From assembly GCA_025354965.1 (NCBI GenBank), contig JANXLW010000175.1, positions 1 to 8,502 of the forward strand: 8,502 nt of DNA. The letters run 5' to 3'. Every line of letters begins with the position of its first letter. Positions within the stretch are counted from its first letter, which is position 1. Below the pieces are notes generated by a model that saw only the letters and a list, made by a program, of their open reading frames with translations, searched no databases and was not told the origin of the DNA. This document shows, one piece after another, positions 5,289 to 8,502 of the stretch. This stretch comes from Betaproteobacteria bacterium (GTDB lineage: Bacteria > Pseudomonadota > Gammaproteobacteria > Burkholderiales > Burkholderiaceae_C). A program made the position numbers and the translations under genes.

Positions 5289-6299
5289 TCAAAATAGCAA
5301 CAGACTAACCCAATACGCAATCGCGCCAACAAACGCGGTGGCCGGAATGGTGAGAATCCAGGCCCAAATGATGTTGCCTGCAACACCCCAACGCACCGCA
5401 CTGGCACGCTGTGTCGCCCCGACGCCCACGATGGCGCCCGTGATGGTGTGCGTAGTCGAGACCGGGATGCCCAAAATTGCTGCAGTGAATAGCGTTATGG
5501 CACCCCCTGTTTCTGCACAGAATCCATGCACCGGCTTGAGTTTGGTGAGTCTTTGTCCCATGGTCTTGACAATACGCCACCCGCCAAACAAGGTACCCAT
5601 GGCGATTGCCGTGTAGCAAGTTAGCACCACCCAGGTCGGAGGTGCTTTATCTCCGACGGCGGTATAGCCTGTTGCAATGAGCAACATCCAGACAATGCCG
5701 ATCGTTTTCTGTGCATCATTGCCGCCGTGGCCCAGACTGTAGGCACCTGCAGACACTAACTGCAAACGGCGAAACCATCGGTCGATGCGACTGGGCGTGC
5801 TGCGACGAAAAAACCACGACACCGCAATCAACATCAGCGAGCCCAGCAGGAACCCCATCAGTGGCGAGACAAATATGAAAACCACTGTCTTTACGATGCT
5901 GGACAACACCAGCGCAGAGGCACCAGTCTTGGATATCACCGCACCAACAATGCCGCCGATCAGTGCATGCGACGAACTACTGGGTATACCGTAATACCAG
6001 GTGATGAAATTCCAGCTGATGGCGCCAACGAGCGCGCCAAAAACAACGTTGACGTCGACCACACCAGGCTGGGCAAGCCCCTTGCCAATTGTTGCAGCGA
6101 CACTCAACTGGAACACCAAAATCGCAATGAAGTTGAAGACGGCTGCAAAAAGCACTGCCTGTCCGGGCTTGAGAACACCGGTGGACACCACTGTTGCAAT
6201 TGAGTTCGCGGCGTCATGAAATCCATTCATGAAATCGAACGCCAACGCCAGCATGACGAGCATCACCACCACCCACAAACCAACCTGAACCGATGCCAT
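5289..6299 (-). CDS. pit: Inorganic phosphate transporter, Pit family (short form)
   Basis: A 336-residue polytopic inner-membrane protein of the Pit family (PiT/SLC20), which takes up phosphate, usually as a metal-phosphate complex with protons. The two inverted family signatures are DFMNGFHDAANSIATVV (22-38) and GHGGNDAQKTIGI (190-202). Each is followed by a Ser/Thr-rich re-entrant block: GIPSSSSHALIGG (104-116) and GIPVSTTHTITGAIVG (277-292). About ten hydrophobic segments are visible. It is much shorter than E. coli PitA (about 500 residues) because the long middle region is absent, which is common for the forms paired with DUF47. Start ATG 6299 lies 12 bases after the DUF47 stop, so the two are co-transcribed and probably coupled. 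No clear Shine-Dalgarno. Confidence 0.94.
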   Translation of the reverse strand: MASVQVGLWVVVMLVMLALAFDFMNGFHDAANSIATVVSTGVLKPGQAVLFAAVFNFIAILVFQLSVAATIGKGLAQPGVVDVNVVFGALVGAISWNFITWYYGIPSSSSHALIGGIVGAVISKTGASALVLSSIVKTVVFIFVSPLMGFLLGSLMLIAVSWFFRRSTPSRIDRWFRRLQLVSAGAYSLGHGGNDAQKTIGIVWMLLIATGYTAVGDKAPPTWVVLTCYTAIAMGTLFGGWRIVKTMGQRLTKLKPVHGFCAETGGAITLFTAAILGIPVSTTHTITGAIVGVGATQRASAVRWGVAGNIIWAWILTIPATAFVGAIAYWVSLLLF

Positions 6300-6311
6300 G
6301 ACCGGTATGAC

Positions 6312-6959
6312 TCAGGAGTTCTCGAGGACGATGCCCTCGATCACATTGGCAACGTCTTCGCATTTGTCGGTGATGGTCTCCAGCAATTCGTAAATCGCTT
6401 TGAGTTTGATCACTTCCCGCACGTCCGGTTCTTCACGGAAAAGCTTGCTCATGGCGCTGCGCATAACGCGGTCAGCGTCAGACTCAAGCTGGTCGATCTC
6501 TTCGCAGGTTTTTAAGGCGGCGGCGGCTGTCGCGGGGTCTGCGATCTTGGCCAGCATATTGACGGCATCGCGCACCCGTTCACAGCACTTCACGCTCAGG
6601 TCGGTCAGTCGGGTTATGTCTTCCGTCATGTGACGCACGTCATACAACGCCATAGTCTCAGCCGAGTCCTGAATCAGGTCGGCGATATCGTCCATGGTAT
6701 TGATCAATGTGTGAATCTGCTCCCGGTCAATGGGGGTGATGAAGGTGATATGAATTGCCTTGTTGACTTCATGCGTCACCCGATCTGCCGCCCTCTCAGC
6801 GTTGTCGACGTCTTGATTGTATTTTTGCCGCAGGTGAAGATCACTGTAATTGGCCACCAATTTGGAAAACGCGTAGGCCGCCTCCAAAATGCGGTCCGCG
6901 TGTTGGTTGAACATTTCGAAAAAATTGCCTTCACGCGGCAACAGCTTGCCAAAAAACAT
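6312..6959 (-). CDS. DUF47 family PhoU-like protein (Pit accessory/regulator)
   Basis: A 215-residue all-helical, highly charged protein with no membrane segment. N-terminal MFFGKLLPREGNFFEMFNQH is typical of DUF47, and the PhoU-like metal-binding acidic clusters are visible: NAERAADRV (53-61), INTMDDIADLI (86-96), IDQLESDADRVM (155-166) and DKCEDVANVIEGI (198-210). Proteins of this family are thought to regulate or assist the Pit transporter encoded next to them; the following gene is pit, 12 bases away. The frame stays open upstream to 7058, but ATG 6959 is chosen because it starts the conserved sequence and has GAGGAG (6966-6971) six bases ahead. A 14-base inverted repeat lies 22 bases upstream of the start. 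Confidence 0.93.
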   Translation of the reverse strand: MFFGKLLPREGNFFEMFNQHADRILEAAYAFSKLVANYSDLHLRQKYNQDVDNAERAADRVTHEVNKAIHITFITPIDREQIHTLINTMDDIADLIQDSAETMALYDVRHMTEDITRLTDLSVKCCERVRDAVNMLAKIADPATAAAALKTCEEIDQLESDADRVMRSAMSKLFREEPDVREVIKLKAIYELLETITDKCEDVANVIEGIVLENS

Positions 6960-6981
6960 GGCAGACTCCTCGGGGGAACAT

Positions 6982-6995
6982 GTCAAAGATTTGAC
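6982..6995. repeat. Inverted repeat GTCAAA-GA-TTTGAC upstream of the DUF47-pit pair
   Basis: Two perfect six-base arms (6982-6987 and 6990-6995) are separated by two bases, within the 91-base gap between the DUF486 and DUF47 genes. Such short, closely spaced arms look more like a protein-binding operator than an RNA hairpin. It is not a convincing Pho box: GTCA repeats occur nearby but not with the 11-base direct period. No clear -10/-35 pair was found in the gap, so its position relative to a promoter is unknown. Confidence 0.3.
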
Positions 6996-7050
6996 GTTTT
7001 GTGACTGCGCGAAGTTTAACCGCCCGACCTGCAGGTTGAGACCCGGGAGT

Positions 7051-7419
7051 TCAAGCACTGCGAAAAATAAAGAACACCGCGCTCACCATGCACAGCGCAG
7101 CCCACACATAATCCAGCTTGAAGGGTTCTTTGAGATACAGCATGGCAAACGGCACAAATACCGCCAGCGTAATGACCTCCTGCACGATCTTGAGTTGCCC
7201 CACATTGAAGCCGGCTTGCTGAAAGCCAATGCGGTTGGCCGGTACCTGCAGCGCATATTCAAATAAGGCGATCCCCCAACTCACCAGTGCCGCGATGTAC
7301 CAGGGTGAAGAGGCCAAGTCTTTCAAATGACCGTACCAGGCAAAGGTCATAAAAATATTACTGCCGATCAACAGAAAAATTGTTTGCAGCGGTAGCGGGA
7401 CGGATTGAAGCGCGTTCAT
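7051..7419 (-). CDS. DUF486 (DMT-superfamily) four-helix membrane protein
   Basis: A 122-residue protein with four hydrophobic segments near 11-31, 40-58, 76-96 and 104-119. The family blocks FMTFAWYGHLK (23-33), ALFEYALQVPANRIG (51-65) and QLKIVQEVITLAVF (75-88) identify it as DUF486, a small drug/metabolite-transporter-like family of unknown substrate. Such short proteins would need to work as dimers, by analogy with small multidrug transporters; this is inference. ATG 7419 has no good Shine-Dalgarno. GATAAT at 7427-7432 lies only seven bases upstream, so the transcript could be leaderless. It sits between the acnB terminator and the DUF47-pit pair on the same strand; with 91 bases to the latter, it may or may not be in the same transcript. 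Confidence 0.88.
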   Translation of the reverse strand: MNALQSVPLPLQTIFLLIGSNIFMTFAWYGHLKDLASSPWYIAALVSWGIALFEYALQVPANRIGFQQAGFNVGQLKIVQEVITLAVFVPFAMLYLKEPFKLDYVWAALCMVSAVFFIFRSA

Positions 7420-7426
7420 GACGACA

Positions 7427-7432
7427 ATTATC
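7427..7432 (-). promoter_or_regulatory. Candidate -10 box of the DUF486 gene
   Basis: GATAAT on the minus strand differs from TATAAT at one base and lies after the acnB terminator, where a new promoter is needed. The hexamer at 17-base spacing (7450-7455, CAAACA) is a poor -35. Transcription would begin at or just before the ATG at 7419. Confidence 0.3.
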
Positions 7433-7462
7433 CAGCACCCCTGCGCCCTTGTTTGGCACTAG

Positions 7463-7496
7463 AAAAGCGCACCACGAAACGAATCGTGGCGCGCTT
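7463..7496 (-). terminator. Intrinsic terminator of acnB
   Basis: On the minus strand AAGCGC (7491-7496) pairs with GCGCTT (7465-7470), followed by a G-U pair (7490 with 7471) and CCACGA with TCGTGG (7484-7489 with 7472-7477), closing a six-base loop. The 13-pair stem runs straight into four T (7463-7466), then C and T. It lies 45-78 bases past the acnB stop. Confidence 0.85.
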
Positions 7497-7540
7497 GAAA
7501 GACAAAGTATCCGACCTGATTCAGGGTTGGATGTAACTGA

Positions 7541-8502
7541 TCAAACGGCAGCGCCTTCTTTAAAGGAAGCAGCAGCGTCTGTGTAATCTTTGACCTTATC
7601 AAAGTTCAAGTACTGGTAGATCTTGTCGCTGGCTGCTGTCAGAACGCCCATGTCTGCCATGTACTCCGCTTTGGTAGGAATGCGCCCCAACTTGGAACAG
7701 ATGGCCGCCAGCTCCGCGCTACCCAGGTACACAAAACTGTTCTTGCCCAGACGATTCGGGAAATTACGCGTGGAAGTGGAGAACACAGTGGCACCTTCTT
7801 TCACCTGCGCCTGGTTGCCCATGCACAGGCTGCAACCGGGCATTTCCATGCGTGCACCAGCGGTACCTAGAACACCATAGTGACCTTCTTCTGTCAGTTG
7901 TTTTGCATCCATTTTGGTAGGCGGCGCCATCCACAACTTGACCGGAATATCGCGCTTGTTCTCGAGCAATTTGCTCGCTGCCCGAAAGTGGCCAATGTTG
8001 GTCATGCAAGAGCCAATGAAGACTTCTTCGATCTTGGCACCAGCAACGTCAGACAAGGTTTTTACATCGTCCGGGTCATTCGGGCAGGCGACGATGGGTT
8101 CATGAATATCTGCCAGGTCGATCTCAATGACCGCGGCATAGTCGGCATCGGCGTCACCCTTGAGCAACTGCGGATTTGCCAGCCAGGCTTCCATCGCCTT
8201 GATGCGACGATGGATGGTGCGCACATCAGAATAGCCCGAGGCAATCATCCATTTGAGCATCGTGATATTGCTGGTGATGTACTCTTGAATAGGCTCCTTG
8301 TTCAGGTGCACTGTACAGCCACCGGCACTGCGTTCGGCCGATGCATCGCTTAGCTCAAAAGCCTGTTCCACCTTGAGATCAGGCAAACCTTCAATCTCCA
8401 GAATGCGGCCCGAAAAAATGTTTTTCTTGCCCTGCTTGGCCACCGTCAAAAGACCGGCCTTGATGGCGTAAAGCGGGATAGCGTTGACCAGATCGCGCAG
8501 GG
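7541..8502 (-). CDS. acnB: Aconitate hydratase B, C-terminal part (5' end beyond window)
   Basis: The open frame runs to the right edge (last full codon 8498-8500), so only about 319 C-terminal codons of a protein normally near 860 residues are present. AcnB interconverts citrate and isocitrate through a 4Fe-4S cluster in the TCA cycle and often also hydrates 2-methyl-cis-aconitate in propionate breakdown. The fragment begins LRDLVNAIPLYAIKAGLLTV, a strongly conserved AcnB block. All three cluster cysteines are present: one in GSCMTNIGHFRAA (Cys codon 8006-8008) and two in PGCSLCMGNQA (7832-7834 and 7823-7825). The active-site block STSTRNFPNRLG follows, and the end is complete. TGA stop at 7541-7543, then a strong terminator. 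Promoter and N-terminal HEAT-like and swivel domains lie outside. Confidence 0.98.
   Translation of the reverse strand, partial: LRDLVNAIPLYAIKAGLLTVAKQGKKNIFSGRILEIEGLPDLKVEQAFELSDASAERSAGGCTVHLNKEPIQEYITSNITMLKWMIASGYSDVRTIHRRIKAMEAWLANPQLLKGDADADYAAVIEIDLADIHEPIVACPNDPDDVKTLSDVAGAKIEEVFIGSCMTNIGHFRAASKLLENKRDIPVKLWMAPPTKMDAKQLTEEGHYGVLGTAGARMEMPGCSLCMGNQAQVKEGATVFSTSTRNFPNRLGKNSFVYLGSAELAAICSKLGRIPTKAEYMADMGVLTAASDKIYQYLNFDKVKDYTDAAASFKEGAAV

Noticed and set aside
6213..6236. Direct repeat TCATGAAATC twice within 24 bases
   Set aside because: It encodes the conserved Pit signature in which F-M-N and F-H-D codons resemble each other (DFMNGFHD); explained by the protein.
6960..7050. Pho box upstream of DUF47-pit
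   Set aside because: GTCA elements occur, but not as two CTGTCAT-like direct repeats with an 11-base period; calling a PhoB site would overreach.
6312..7058. Extended 248-codon reading of the DUF47 gene
   Set aside because: The extra 33 codons lack family similarity and would overlap the DUF486 gene; ATG 6959 has a strong Shine-Dalgarno and starts the conserved N-terminus.
7880..8353. 157-codon open frame on the plus strand
   Set aside because: Fully antisense to acnB, whose iron-sulfur cysteines and conserved blocks are intact. A shadow.

Overview
The window looks like ordinary core chromosome of a betaproteobacterium, most likely Burkholderiales and probably Comamonadaceae-like (Rhodoferax/Polaromonas type). 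This is judged from the protein sequences, the rpsP-rimM-trmD-rplS order, the neighbouring CobD/CbiB-family and CoA-type Nudix genes, and the coupled DUF47-Pit pair. No database search was possible. I see no phage, insertion sequence, CRISPR array, RNA gene, frameshift or sign of transfer, and no gap of 300 bases or more without a gene.

Layout: (1) 1-188, + strand: the 3' end of rsgA, a ribosome-assembly GTPase, meeting head-on a minus-strand pair. (2) 194-1907, minus: a Nudix hydrolase of the CoA pyrophosphatase type, followed by a CobD/CbiB-family membrane protein. (3) 2040-4142, minus: the trmD operon in the order rpsP (S16), rimM, trmD, rplS (L19), closed by a clear intrinsic terminator. 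(4) 4277-5239, plus: a GNAT acetyltransferase of the phosphinothricin/methionine-sulfoximine type and a small TM2-domain membrane protein. (5) 5289-6959, minus: a DUF47 (PhoU-like) protein and a short Pit phosphate transporter, almost certainly one phosphate-uptake unit. (6) 7051-7419, minus: a DUF486 four-helix membrane protein. (7) 7541-8502, minus: the C-terminal part of aconitase B (acnB), with its own terminator; the gene runs off the right edge.

How the parts work together: the trmD operon joins two ribosomal proteins needed in large amounts (S16, L19) with a 30S maturation factor (RimM) and a tRNA methyltransferase (TrmD) needed in small amounts; rsgA, on the other side of the Nudix/CobD pair, also serves 30S maturation. 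DUF47 and Pit are a usual partner pair in low-affinity phosphate uptake.

The most interesting signals are RNA-level structures in the trmD operon, not new proteins. An 11-bp stem (one G-U pair) spans the rpsP stop codon and ends five bases before the rimM start. A 12-bp bulged stem enclosing a second hairpin could hide the rplS Shine-Dalgarno and start codon. rplS also has a perfect TATAAT placed to give it its own promoter. Together these could set different expression levels within one operon. They are seen in one sequence only and need a conservation test. I did not find a convincing undescribed multi-gene system.
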